Source of the DNA: Primulina eburnea
Taxonomy: Eukaryota > Streptophyta > Magnoliopsida > Lamiales > Gesneriaceae
Assembly: GCF_022965805.1 (NCBI RefSeq)
Contig: NC_133103.1
Coordinates: 27,456,329-27,520,328, forward strand
Direction: 5' to 3'
DNA length: 64,000 nucleotides
The position numbers and the translations under genes are program-made. This document shows positions 33,908 through 45,641 of the stretch, piece by piece (within the stretch, counting starts at the first letter, position 1; each line of letters begins with the position of its first letter). The notes below the pieces were generated by a model. That model was not told where the DNA came from and made no database searches. It saw only the letters and a list, made by a program, of their open reading frames with translations.

Positions 33908-35540
33908 AATGGTCGAGGTGAGGAGCCCCGAGCCAGGGTGTAGATCCTTTGACTATAAAAAATGGTCGAGGTGTAGAGCCCCGAGCCTGGGTGTGGTGCT
34001 CTGGGCTTTTTGTTGATCGAGGTGTGGTTCCCCGAGCCAGGGTGTATTACCCTAGGCTTTTAAGAATCAAGGTACGGAGCCTTGGGCCGGGTAGCATGTC
34101 CCGGGACTTGTGAATGGTCGAGGTGCGGAGCCCCGAGCCAGGGTGTAGTGCGCTGGGCTTTTAAGAACCAAGGACGGAGCCGTGGGCCGAGGAGCATGTC
34201 TCGGGACTTGTAAATGGTCGAGGTGCGGAGCCCCGAGCCAGGGTGTAGTGCTCTGGGCTTTTAAGAACCAAGGCACGGAGCCTTGGACCGAGGAGCATGT
34301 CCCGGGACTTGTGAATGGTCGAGGTGCGTAACCCCGAGCCAGGGTGTAGTGCCCTGGGCTTTTTGTTGATCAAGGTGTGGTTCCCCGAGCCAGGGTGTAG
34401 TGCCTTGGGCTTTTAAGAACCAAGGTACGGAGCCTTGGGCCGGGGAGCATATCCCGGGACTTGTGAATGGTCGAGATGCGGGGCCCCGAGCCAGGGTGTA
34501 GTACCCCGGGCTTTTAAGAACCAAGGTACGGAGCCTTAGACCGAGGAGCATGTTCCGGACTTGTGAATGGTTGAGGTTCGGAACCCCGAGCCAGGGTGTA
34601 GTACCTTGGGCTTTTAAGAACCAAGATACGGAGCCTTGGTCCGGGGAGCATGTCCCGGGATTTGTGAATGGTCGAGGTGCGTAGCCCCGAGCCAGGGTGT
34701 AGTGCCCTGGGCTTTTTGTTAATCGAGGTGTGGTTCCCCGAGCCAGGGTGTAGTGCCCCGGGCTTTTAAGAACCAAGGTACGGAGCCTTGGGCCGGAGAG
34801 TATGTCCCGGGACTTGTGAATAGTCGAGGTGCGGAGCCCCGAGCCACGGTGTAGTGCCCTGGACTTTTAAGAACCAAGGTACGGAGCCTTGGGCCGGGGA
34901 GCAAGTCCCGGTACTTGTGAATGGTCGAGGTGCGGAGCCCCGAGCCAGAGTGTAGTGCCCTGGGTTTTAAATAACCAAGGTGCGGAGCCTTGGGCCGGGG
35001 AGCATGTCCCGGGACTTGGGAATGGTCGAGGTACGGATATCCGAGCCAGGTTTGAGAACCGTGGGCTTATAAATAACCAAGGTGCGGAGCCTTGGTCGGG
35101 GAGCATGTCTCGGGACTTGAGAATGCTCGAGGTACGGAGCCCCGAGCCAGGTTTGAGAACCCTGGCCTTATAAATAACCAAGGTGCGGAGCCTTAGGCCG
35201 GGGAGCATGTTCCGAGACTTGGGAATGGTCGAGGTACGGAGCCACGAGCCAGGTTTGAGAACCCTGGGCTTATAAATAACCAAGCTGCGGAGCCTTGGGC
35301 CGGGGAGCATGTCCCGGGACTTGGGAATGGTCGAGGTGCGGAGCCCCGAGCCAGGTTTGAGAACCCTTGGCTTATAAATAACCAAGGTGCGGAGCCTTGG
35401 GCCGGGGATCATGTCCGGGACTTGGGAATGGTCGAGGTTCGGAGCCCCGAGCCAGGTTTGAGAACCATGGGCTTATAAATAACCAAGGTGCGGAGCATTG
35501 GCCTTCATGAATGGTCGAGGTACAGAGTCCCGAGCCCGAG
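33908..35540 (-). repeat. 102 bp tandem array, C internal region 2
   Basis: Roughly 16 units of the same repeat as at 31085-32455, with an independent copy number. Units carrying a GGTGTAGTGCC loop dominate the left part. Units carrying GGTTTGAGAACC dominate the right part. Confidence 0.85.
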
Positions 35541-35561
35541 TACGGATCCTTGAACTTAATA

Positions 35562-35884
35562 GATAAGATGCCGGAGCCTCATGTCTCCCGGACTTCAAAT
35601 AAGATACAGGGGCCTCATACCTCCCAGGCTTCAGATAAGATGCCGGGGCCTCATGTCTCCCGGACTTCAGATAATGTGCCGGGGCCTCATGTCTCCCGGA
35701 CTTCAAATAAGATACTGTGGCCTCATACCTTCCGGGCTTTAGATAAGATGCTGGGGCCTCATGTCTCCCGGACTTCAGATAATATGTCGGGGCCTCGTAT
35801 CTCTCGGACTATAAAGAATGTGCCGGGGCCTCATGTCTCCTGGACTTAAATAATGCGCCGGGGCCTTACACCCACGGACTTAGT
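35562..35884 (-). repeat. 36 bp tandem array, C internal region 2
   Basis: About nine units of the same 36 bp repeat (12 codons, KSGRHEAPASYL on the minus strand). The unit boundary is marked by GATAA-GATG or GATAATGTG. Confidence 0.8.
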
Positions 35885-36220
35885 AGATTTTTTTATTCAT
35901 GTTGTATTAGTTTTATTAAAAACCAAATCACTAACCTGGAAATACTGAATCAAAATTCATTTTCGGTAGAGTGAAACTTCTCTAGTTGAGCTTAGTTAGG
36001 TGACTAATATAGCTGTATGCTACTGAATGCATAGCAAATGTTATTCCACGCCAATCCGGGATAGCTGCTGAGCTTTGAGCCCATATAAAATCCACATATA
36101 AGATCTAAGTGCCGAGTTGGTCGGACTTGTATGTTTGCCAAGCAGAGTTGGGCTTACTGAGATGCCAAGCAAGGTCGGACTTGCTTTTGAATGGAAACCA
36201 TATCTACATCTTGAGCTCAA

Positions 36221-36240
36221 GTTCCCACAGACGGCGCAAC
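36221..36240 (-). other. C primer-binding-site candidate
   Basis: Directly inside the 5' LTR, the minus strand reads GTTGCGCCGTCTGTGGGAAC. The second copy at 33062-33081 reads TTGGCGTCGTCTGTGGGAAC. Both abut an LTR end, as a primer site should, and differ from the initiator-Met site used by A, B, D and E. I did not identify the tRNA. Confidence 0.55.
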
Positions 36241-36848
36241 TGATGTGATCTCGCTGCAACAGGGTGAGCCGGGTAAGGAGCTCCAAGGATCAGATCAACA
36301 ATTTCTAGTGTTTGGGAATTTTGAGTGAAGATAATGGCTTAGATTTACACCTGCAACAAGAGAGTAACTCGTGGATGGGCGCCGGAGGGGTGTCCGGCGT
36401 GGCCACTTCGATGCTAAAGTCAGCAGGTTGAGGATGAACACAAGCAATATTTGAGAGAAAATTTGTGTAATGCTTAGAATTCAAAGATTTCAGAATCATT
36501 AAATGAGAAGTGTACCTGCTATTTATAGTAGAAAACGGGGTAGGTACCTCGATTCCAGTGCCACCTATTAAGTATGGCAAGTCGGTTGCCCATACTCTAG
36601 CTTCTGATGGCTTCTAGGACACTCCAAGCCCAAGTTGTTCTGACAAATTAGACTGCATGTATCAATCATACTTGAGTGTGGTGCAATTCTCGAGGTGGCC
36701 CGGGTAGTAGGTTATCCGGGTGCTTGTAAGACAGCCTGGGTTCTTGACTGCCCAGGTAGAGGAGAAGTGCCCAGTGTATTGACTCCAATTCGGGCGGTCC
36801 AACTAATATCCCGGGTCATTAATGACTCGGTTTCTTATGGGGGTATCA
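36241..36848 (-). repeat. C right LTR (5' LTR on the minus strand)
   Basis: A 608 bp LTR followed by the GTCAC target copy at 36849-36853. It carries the same TATA-like box as the other two LTRs. Confidence 0.9.
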
Positions 36849-37673
36849 GTCACAATTACTTCAATTTCTTCATTTCATATTCTCATCACTTTATAAAATT
36901 CATGCATATAATAATCGTTTTTCTTTTAAACCAAGCATGAAACATATCTTTTAAAGTTAACGTTTTATCAAAAAATTCCATAAATATTTAAAATAATCAT
37001 ATTAATATATAATGCATCATTCAGAGCAATTCCATGACGTTTACTATTTTCTAGGTAAAAAATTACCGTTTTACCCCTAGACTTATAATTTCACGATTTT
37101 GACTTTTTTATTTAAACTTGAATTATTTAAACTTGAATTAAATTTCTCAAATTTTTATTTACGAAATTCATGAATTTTCATTTATTCTTTAATTATTAAT
37201 TATTAATGAGTTTTAATCACGAATTAAATTCAAACTTTAATATAAAATTCCCAAATTTAAAACATGGACTTTTATTATTTAATTTCCCCTCGTGAACCAT
37301 GATTCGACCCCCGCTGAACCATGTTCGAACCCTTAGCCATTTAAAAGCCTAAAACTGACACCCTAACTAGGATTCTCGAGCCACCTTACGTTTTCTTCGA
37401 GCCGAGCTCTTCCCAGACCACCCACAGATCCTAATGAACCCACTGGACTCATCCTAGCCCAATGCAAATTCCTGCACAAAACAAGAACCTGAACGCTTAT
37501 AAATATGACGGTTATGCAAATTATTGTGTGTGTCGTGTGTTTTGAGGGGAGAAAGAGTTTGTAAAGATTAGGGGAGAGGGGGCGTGTATAATAAATAAAA
37601 AGGGGTAGGGTTTTGGGCTCTAATTATTTGATAAGTAACTTGTGTACAAGCATGGGCCCATTAGTAAGCTATA
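36849..37673 (-). repeat. G LTR, copy 1, second part
   Basis: Continues the G LTR after C (from the second GTCAC) to the CTATA where F is inserted. It matches 51893-52555 plus 61398-62252 as a direct repeat. A stretch of about 690 bp present in copy 2 (61400-62095) is missing here near 37480. No gene. Confidence 0.7.
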
Positions 37674-38719
37674 TGTTGGAAACTAAATTCCGGCGTTTGA
37701 CAAAATATGAACCAACTGAAAATACGAACCAACTGATCAAGTAAACTAAACTCAACAACTGATCAAGTAAACTGAACTCAGCAATTGATCGAGTAAACTG
37801 AACTCAGCAACTGAATCTAGTAAACTAATCTACGCAACTGAAACGCAATTCAGTTATTCTCCTCACCAGCAAATCTGGAACACGTCAACCGACAGATAAT
37901 ACATTTAGCCGATCCTTCAACTAAACATGTCTCGGGAAAGAACATTCAACCGACAAAGAGACATAGAAGACTGCAACTGAATATGAAACGCCGCACTTCA
38001 ATCAATACAGCTTAGAACAACGCATTTCGGATAAAGCAATTAAGACGCCGCATTACAATAAATGAAACAAACAATTACCAAGGAATAATGAAGCGGCAAT
38101 CAACGGATGCTAAGATTCAAATATATCTCAAGTTACCGTTGGAAGGGAAGCTTATAAATATGACAGAAGAACAGCTGAAGAAGAAGAAGATCACTCCATT
38201 CAAAGCTTGCTGTCATTCTGCCAAAATCTTAGCTCACTCTTACTTGGTTTATTTGTAGCAATCAAGGCTACAATTTGAGCTCACTAGCACTTTGTAATAA
38301 TCGTTAAATTCGATAGTGCTAAGATCAGTTATGCACTGAGAGCATTTTGTAATACTAAGAGTTTCAGCTTTTGGCAGTGATAAGTCCAAACTGAAGTGGG
38401 TCAGTACAAATCTTGTATTCGATCAAAGTCTTTTAGTGGAAATCCTATCCTTGAGATAGAAGGGGTGACGTAGGAGTAATTGAAATCTCCGAACATCCAG
38501 AAACAATCCTTGTGTATTTTATTTCAGTTTTGTATTCTATCTTCAGTCAGTTACTTTCCGCAACTACTTTAGTTTAACTGATTGTCATTGACCAACAAGA
38601 TTCCGAGAATCAGTTTGTCACCAAACTGAACTCAAAATTCGAAAAGATCAGTTTTAATTGTGAGTGTTTATTCAACCCCCCCTTTCTAAACGCTCTTGAT
38701 ACGTTAATCGATCCTAACA
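37674..38719 (+). repeat. F 5' LTR
   Basis: 1,046 bp. Near its start it carries a 26 bp repeat of AACTGATCAAGTAAACTGAA type, with one unit more than the 3' LTR, which accounts for the 26 bp length difference. CAACTGA and TCAGTT words are frequent throughout. Confidence 0.93.
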
Positions 38720-38721
38720 AG

Positions 38722-38733
38722 TGGTATTAGAGC
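38722..38733 (+). other. F primer binding site
   Basis: TGGTATTAGAGC differs from the initiator-Met site of A, B, D and E by one base (C to T) and lies two bases inside the 5' LTR. Confidence 0.85.
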
Positions 38734-38779
38734 GGTTGAATCATGTTCTTGAATACTTTTCGTCTATAAACTTGCTAGC

Positions 38780-40576
38780 ATGACTTCATTCAACAAAATT
38801 CCTATGTTCTCCAGAGAAGAATTTGATTATTGAAAAATCAGAATGCAGGCTCATTTAGCTGCACAAGATGATGACATGTGGTATGTCATAACTGATGGAA
38901 CCATGAAGATTCTTAAAACAAATACAACAGTTGCCATAAAAGAAGGGGCACCACAAAGAATAGAAAAGCCCATAGATGAATGGACGATTGAAGATAAAAG
39001 AAAAGAAAATCTTGATAATGTGGCTAAAGACATTCTGTACAAAACGCTGGACAAAGTAACCTTCAGCAAAATAAAGATGTGTAAGACAACCAAAGGAATT
39101 TGGGAAAAGCTGATCCAGCTGTGCGAAGGGAATGATCAAACCAAAGAAAATAAACTTTCTGTTGTTGTTCAAAAGTTTGATAACATCAAAATGAAAGCAG
39201 GAGAATCAATGCACGAGTATGATGAAAGAGTAAGCAGTATCATCAATGAGTTAAATGCACTTGGAAAAGTGTATACCAACAAAGAGATTGCACTGAAGGT
39301 AATGAGAGGTCTTCCCAAGGAATGTGATGTCAAGACCATGGCAATGAGGGAGTCCAAATATCTGAATCAGATTGAACTTCATGATATCTTTGCTGATTTA
39401 AAGGCTTATGAATTTGAGCTGCAGACCAGAGAAGGAGAATCATCTACCCCTGCAACCACAACTGCTCTAGCTGCTGTCAGAACAGAACCAATCAGTTCAG
39501 TCGAGAAATCTACTGATCAGTTGAGCAGTGATGCTATGTCATTGTTCATAAAAAAAATTGGAAGGTTCGTGAGAAAGAATCAAGGAAACTTCCAGAAGCC
39601 ATACCAAAGGAACAACTCCAAAGATGAATCAAATGTCTGCTACAACTGTGGCAAATCAGGTCACTTTATCGCTGATTGTCCTAAACCCAAGAAGGACAGT
39701 CAAGGCTCAACTGATAGAAGAAAGAAATCATATGAGCACAAAAGAAGACCCAAGGAAGATAAGAAGTCCTTCAGAAAGAAACATGAGGTACTCTTAGCTG
39801 AAGAAAACAAATCTAAATGGACAGAAACTGACAGTGAGGAGTCAGAACCAGAAAGCTCATGCAGCTCTAGTGATGATGAGGAAGTCAAGTGCTTGATGGC
39901 TAATGATGCAGAAGAAGAATCATCTAGCCAACATGTATTTGATTTCAGCTCAACTGATTTCACACGAGAAGAACTTATTCTAACACTACATGACATGGTA
40001 AATGAGTATCAAAAGCATGCATCATCATTTGAAAAAATCAAAGCAAAGCAAACTGATCCCACAGACAATAAAACCAAAACTGATGAATCAGTTGATGGGT
40101 TGAGTCTAAAAAGGGAAATTGCTGAGTTAAAAGTAGAGAGAGACAAAAATCAGTCATTAATCCAGAAGTTGATTCTTGAAAACTCAAAACAGACTGAGCT
40201 CATTCAGTCTTGGAACAAGTCATATACTGCACTGAATGAGATGCAGAATTCACAAAAATCAGTTTCTGATAAAACTGGTTTAGGGTTCAACACTCAAGGA
40301 GAAATGTATCCAAATGATACTCAACCAAAGCTAAAAATAGACAAAGGGAAATACATTCACTTTGTCAAAACAGCAGTGGTACAAGAAAAAATTGAACCCA
40401 GTAAACTGATTGAGCAACCTACTGAGAATATGAACAAAGCTAGAAGATATGGGATTGGTTATAGTAAAAAATTCTCAACTGATTCACAAAGTCAGTCATC
40501 AAGTTTCACAAGAATTATTCGAATAGCTATTTTAATTACTATAACTGCAAGCCAATTCAGAAGAGATATAGACTGA
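38780..40576 (+). pseudogene. gag: F gag (nonsense near the start, shifted at the end)
   Basis: The likely start is the ATG at 38780 (MTSFNKIPMFSREEFDY), with a TGA at 38831-38833. The frame is then open from 38843 for 577 codons. It holds the copia gag domain (about codons 30-200 of that ORF), one CCHC knuckle CYNCGKSGHFIADC near 39641-39685, a basic Lys/Arg segment, an acidic stretch and a heptad-rich region near 40090-40250. The frame is lost near 40540, where basic, Ile-rich sequence replaces the expected linker. Gag would assemble the particle. Confidence 0.9.
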
Positions 40577-40765
40577 ACAATCAGTTGAATAAAGCTAAAA
40601 CACATAATGTATCATCTGTACACTACACACCAATCACACAAAAGCCGAGAAAAACCATTTGGAAAACAGCTACTGGAAAGTATTTTAGACTAATCCAAGT
40701 GTGGGTTCCTAAGGGACTAATCAGTTCAGGACCCAAATAGACATGGGTACCAAGTTATATTATGT

Positions 40766-43700
40766 GTGTTATTGCAGGTAACAGGTACAAACAAGAACTC
40801 AATATGGTATTTGGACAGTGGATGTTCGCGACATATGACAGGATATGCAAGTGTGTTATCTCAACTGATCAAATGCAGTGGTCCAAACATCAGTTTCGGG
40901 GACAATTCCAAAGGTAGAACTGTGGATAAGGGTAAGCTTATCCATTGTAACTTTACTTTTAAAGATGTTCTATTAGTATAAAACCTGAAGTATAACTTGA
41001 TTAGCATCAGTCTGTTATGCGACAGTGGATTCTTAGTACAATTTGACAAAAACTCATGTTCAGTCAAAACTTCAACTGATGAAATCATACTAACTGGCAA
41101 ACGTTATGGAAACATATATAAAGTCAGTTGGAATGATCAAACTTATGCACCAGTTTGTTTTATTGCTTCCAAATCATTTAAAAACTGGTTGTGGCATAAC
41201 ATACTAAATCATTTAAACTTCAAATCCATTGCCTATCTGAGTAAACATGAACTTGTAACTGGTTTGCCCAAAATAGACTTTTCAAAAGAAAAACTTTGCT
41301 CAGCATGTCAGTATGGTAAAAAAGTACGATCTTCTTTTAAAAATAAGGGCTGTAAATCTTCATCCCGATTCTTAGAACTATTGCACATGGATCTCTTTTG
41401 TCCTATACCAGTCATGAGCTTAGGAGGAATGAAATATACCTTGGTAGTCGTAGATGATTTTTCAAGATTTACTTGGGTTATTTTTCTCAAATCTAAAGAC
41501 GATACTGCTTCGCAACTAATAAAGCTCTTCAAAAGACTTTTAAATGATAAATCAGTTGGAATTGATCGAATCAGATCTGATCGAGGAACTGAATTCATCA
41601 ATCAAACTCTTTCAAATTTCCTAGAAAATGCTGGAATTAAGCATGAGCTCTCAGCAGCCAGAACTCCTCAGCAAAATGGTGTAGCTGAGAGAAGAAATAG
41701 GCTCTTAAAGAAGCTGATAGAACAATGCTTGTTGATTCTGGTATTTCTCAAAGATTTTGGGCAGAGGCAGTAAACACTGCGTGTTACACTCAGAACAGAT
41801 CAATGATTAATAAGAATCATATGAAAACACCATATGAGATCTGAAATGGAAGAAAAAGTATAATTACTTATTTCAAAATATTCGGCTGCAGATGTTTTAT
41901 TCTTGATAATGGTAAAAATTATTTAAAAGCGTTTGATGCTAAATCTGCAGAAGGAATATTTTTTAGATACTCATCAGTTAGTATAGCTTATAGAGTCTTC
42001 AACAAGAAAACCCTAAATGTTGAAGAATCTGCTCATGTTGATTTTGATGAAACTGAACTAATTGATAATCCAACTGATCAAGTTGAGCTAGTTGATCGAT
42101 ATACAGATATCAGTTTGGAAGATGATGACAAAAATGAAAGTCATAGCAATCAAAACATACTTCAAACACCTGAACCAAAAGTACTGGACCAATCATATGT
42201 GCAGGAAGTCGTTGCTGATGATCAGTTGATAGAGCATAATGATAACATTCAAATACCAGTTGACGAAGCACCAATTGAGACTGAAAACTGTGTTCAGTTA
42301 CCAACTGAAGAAATTGCTGATACAACAAATACTGAGTACAGATGGAGAAAATCACATCCACCTGAACTGGTAATAGGAAATCCATCTGATCCATTCCAAG
42401 ACCAATTTCAAAAACTATTATAGGTACAAAATGGGTATACAGAAATAAACTGAACGAGGATGGTCCAGTTGGACGCAACAAAGCAAGATTAGTGGCACAA
42501 GGATATAGGCAAGAAGAAGGAATTGACTATGATGAGACGTATGCTCCAGTTGCAAGACTGGAAGCAATCAGAGTTTTTCTTGCTTATGCATCACACAAGA
42601 AATTCAAGGTCTATCAGATGGATGTAAAGAGTGCATTCCTAAACGGTCAACTACAAGAGGAAGTATATGTTGGAAAACCCCCAGGTTTTGTAAATCACAA
42701 CTTTCCTGATCATGTATATCATTTGAACAAAGCCTTATATGGTTTTAAACAAGCTCACAGAGCTTGGTACGAAACTCTTTCAAAATTTCTAACTGATCAT
42801 GATTTTTTCTGTTGGATCAGTTGATAAGACCTTGTTCAAATTTGCTAAGAATGATCACATTTTATTAGTTCAAATTTATGTTGATGATATCATATTTGGG
42901 TCAAATAATCCCAAATTATGCGAAAAGTTTGCTAAGCTAATGCAGGATAAGTTTGAAATGAGCATGATGGGTGAACTGACATTCTTTCTTGGACTACAAG
43001 TGAAGCAACTGGAAACTAGTATATTCATCAGTCAAACTAAATATACAAAGGAGCTGCTGTAGAAATTTGGCATGGAATCATGTTCAGCTGCAAATACTCC
43101 CATGAGCTCATCAGTAAAATTGGACACTGATCAAGGGGGAATATCAGTTGAGGCGACAATATATCGAGGTTTAATAGGTTCATTGTTTTACTTAACTGCC
43201 AGTCGTCCTGATATTGTATTTGCTGTCTGTATGTGTGCTAGATTTCAAGCAAATCCTAAGCAATCATATTTCTCAGCTGCTAAAAGAATTTTGAAATATC
43301 TTAAGGGTACACAAAATGTTGGGTTATGGTATTCTAAAGACTCTACTTTCAATTTAGTTGGATATTCAGATGCAGATTATGCAGGATGTAAGCTTGATCG
43401 TAAAAGTACAAGTGGATCTTGTCAGTTTCTAGGAGACAGACTGATCTCTTGGTTCAGCAAAAAGCAGACATCCATAACTACCTCAACATCTGAAGCAGAA
43501 TACCTTGCTTCTGGTAGTTTTTGTGCGCAACTGATCTGGATCCAACAACAACTGAGAGATTATGGAGTAATTACAAATGAATCGCCCATATTTTGTGACA
43601 ATACAAGCACAATTACCATCACCTATAATCCAGTTCTTCACTCAAGGACCAAGCATATAGATGTCAGACACCACTTCATTAGAGATCATACTTTGAAGAA

Positions 43701-43821
43701 GAACATTAGACTGGAGTACATTTCAACTGAGCAACAAGCAGCTGACATCTTCACCAAACCATTTCCCGAGACTAAGTTTTCTTACTTTCGCAATATTCTT
43801 GTTTTAGTTGACTTGTCTTAA
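40766..43821 (+). pseudogene. pol: F pol: protease, integrase, RT, RNase H (broken)
   Basis: Pieces in order. 40766-40981: protease with [13 protein letters not shown], ending in a stop. 40997-41773: integrase with HHCC finger and catalytic residues in HMDLFCP, RSDRGTEF and QQNGVAERRN, then shifted. 42115-42423: linker. 42492-42824 and 42799-43062: RT with [11 protein letters not shown] and catalytic YVDDIIFGS, with a frameshift near 42810 and a stop at 43060-43062. 43072-43821: RNase H with YSDADYAG and SEAEYLASG. The N-terminal RT segment that normally precedes GTKW is missing at about 42410, an internal deletion. Confidence 0.92.
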
Positions 43822-43991
43822 AATTATTATTGATGATGTTTTATTAATAAATTTATTTGCAGAAAATAAGAACATAACAACAAATTGGAAATGATACTTT
43901 ATTAAGAATAAAATCGATTCCATCTTACAGAAGATAACTTAAAACCAACTGAATGTTGCCATTCTGTAATCCAATTATTCAGCTCATAAAT
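43822..43991. other. F spacer after pol
   Basis: AT-rich, no ORF. It separates the sense pol end from the first antisense ORF. Confidence 0.5.
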
Positions 43992-44240
43992 TCAGATTCT
44001 AGAAAATGATTCAGTTGTAGAAATCTTCTCAATCACATGCCATTCCTTCCATAGCATTGCTTGTAACAGAACATTGTCATCAACCAGGTCTGTAACATGC
44101 CTGACTTCAAAACGATTAATGTATTTTCTTGCTGTTGCTACTTGAGCACGAGAAGGAGCAACACCACTACTACTTATCCTCTGCAAATCATGAATTTTGG
44201 ACCATGTTTACATCACTTTCGTCAAGACATATTCCTCCAT
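43992..44240 (-). pseudogene. F antisense ORF 2 (one internal stop)
   Basis: Minus strand from ATG at 44240 (MEEYVLTKVM), interrupted by TAA at 44210-44208, then open to 43992. The later part reads TARKYINRFEV and DDNVLLQAMLWKEWHVIEKI. A minus-strand CTATAAATAAG box lies at 44381-44371, about 130 bp upstream. It resembles antisense ORF 1 (shared pattern Asp, Gln-x-Met-Leu-x-Lys-Glu, Ile/Val, basic, Ile), so the two look like duplicates. Function unknown; I know no named domain. Confidence 0.55.
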
Positions 44241-44629
44241 CGTTTTCTTTCACTCTTCTAAATAAGGAGTTAATTGTTCAGTAACTTGAATATGCGTACT
44301 GATGCATGCATCAGAATTACTTGAATTCGATATATTGAACTGTTATTGTCTCACATTTTATCTTTCTCATCTTATTTATAGACAGATGACATTAAATGTT
44401 GAAGAAACAAAAGAGTCTCAAGTCAACCGAAGCGTTTTTCTCATTTACCCAGGCTTCTTATTTATCAGTTGTTCATTATCAACTGATATCAGTTTGTCAT
44501 TTATTACTTATATAAGTTAGTATTTCATCAGTTCATCTGTTTAAGTTCACAATTCATATATAACAACTGACGAAATTTATCATTTGTAGGAAAGAGAAAA
44601 ACAAAATTATGCTCATATAAATACTTCAT

Positions 44630-45029
44630 TCAACCATAAACGTTTGCACGGATTACATCATCATATTTTTCCTCTACAACAATTATCCACATTTTCAACC
44701 AAGAGGATAAAGGTGCGGTAGATGTCTTGACAAAGCTGTGAGAAACAACTATGCGCTTAAGGATTTTCAGTTCCTTTCGAAGCATTAGCTGATAGATATG
44801 ACCATCCTTAAAGATGTCCACCCACACAGCTATGTTCAAGTGCTCCCTCACTTTTTTCAACTCTGCCACCAGTTCGGAAGTAGGTAGCCTCTCCAGTATT
44901 ATACAGGAACTCAAGCTTCTGTAACTTTTCCCAGTAGTGAAGACTCCTATAGAAGACTTCATCTTCTATAACAGCCTTCCTAGTCTCCAGAGCAAACGGC
45001 GAAGCACTCGAGCTACTCGTATCTGCCAT
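44630..45029 (-). pseudogene. F antisense ORF 1 (one frameshift)
   Basis: Minus strand from ATG at 45029 (MADTSSSSASPFALETRK), with a frame change near 44890. It continues in the frame ERLPTSELVAELKKVREHLN and DGHIYQLMLRKELKILKRIV, ending at 44630, for about 130 residues in total. A CTATAAATAG box lies about 55 bp upstream at 45092-45083, so it probably has its own promoter, opposite to the element's transcript. The protein is mixed helical and basic with no recognised domain. It could act as a protein, or its RNA could be antisense to the genomic RNA. Confidence 0.6.
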
Positions 45030-45082
45030 TCTTTTTGTCTTGAATATTTTCACCAATGTGACTGAAACTAACCGTGTTACTT

Positions 45083-45092
45083 CTATTTATAG
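45083..45092 (-). promoter_or_regulatory. TATA box of F antisense ORF 1
   Basis: CTATAAATAG on the minus strand, 54 bp upstream of the ATG at 45029. The spacing allows a leader of about 25 nt. Confidence 0.55.
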
Positions 45093-45197
45093 CCGAAAAT
45101 CATGGAAGCTGAAGGGCCGTCAATGTTTCAGCAAACGATAATCTTTCTGACCTTTAAATTTATTTTATATCGCCACTTTAATTATAATATGCATGTA

Positions 45198-45208
45198 TTA
45201 AGGGGGAA
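45198..45208 (+). other. F internal purine tract
   Basis: TAAGGGGGAAT resembles the true polypurine tract at 48455-48465 (AAAGGGGGAAA). It lies between the antisense ORFs and the promoter of the sense accessory ORF. Extra purine tracts are known in Sireviruses. Confidence 0.45.
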
Positions 45209-45487
45209 TAATGGTTTTGAGAGGTTAACTGAGAAGACAAATATTAGTAAATTCTCAACTAAAAGGACACAGTCTTACAACTGATCGTTCAGTTCGGTAT
45301 TTCACTAATCTTCTCATATAAGTTAACTAATTAACCATATTATGTTCCAAATAAAGTGACGTGACTGTCTGCTATCTAATGATGTATCTTATTTTTAAAA
45401 AAAATGTGGAAGAATTTGAACCGTTTAAATTGTACACACGCTTACAGCACACGTATACATATTTTTTTTATTCAAATTTTTCATGGA

Positions 45488-45535
45488 CTGACACGTGTCC
45501 AGAATTTAAACAGTCACATACATATATATAATTCC
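45488..45535 (+). promoter_or_regulatory. Promoter of the F sense accessory ORF
   Basis: CACGTG (G-box) at 45492-45497 is followed by ATATATATA at 45522-45530. The ATG of the accessory ORF is at 45642, about 110 bp further on. This is consistent with a separate transcript for the accessory ORF. Confidence 0.5.
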
Positions 45536-45641
45536 CCGCTTCAATTCAATTTTCTTTCTTACGCGTACATCATCTCCCAGAGCAAACTCATACATCCAGA
45601 ACTTGTATTTCGCAAAATTTCAGGTTTCCTTACTCTCAGCA

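Larger units (their letters stand above)
33691..36240 (-). other. C internal region 2
   Basis: About 2.55 kb with the same order as internal region 1 but a longer 102 bp array (about 33908-35540) and a 36 bp array (about 35562-35884). The leader at 35885-36240 closely matches 32729-33081. No protein domain was found. Confidence 0.8.
4232..36848 (-). mobile_element. Element C: non-autonomous LTR element with three LTRs
   Basis: Bounded by GTCAC at 4227-4231 and 36849-36853, with LTRs running TGATGTGATC...GGGGGTATCA on the plus strand. The minus orientation follows from the position of the primer-site-like sequence and from a CTATAAATAG box in the LTR. There are three LTRs: left (split by A and D), middle 33082-33690 and right 36241-36848. 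They enclose two internal regions, 30861-33081 and 33691-36240. Neither internal region encodes gag or pol; both consist mainly of tandem repeats. Three LTRs in a row usually arise by unequal recombination between element copies. By family style it is a LARD-like, trans-mobilised element; its superfamily is not determined. Confidence 0.85.

Noticed and set aside
40770..40786. Second intron in F, acceptor-like TTGCAG before the protease
   Set aside because: There is no matching donor that would restore the frame, and the element is decayed with several nearby indels, so the acceptor-like word is likely chance.
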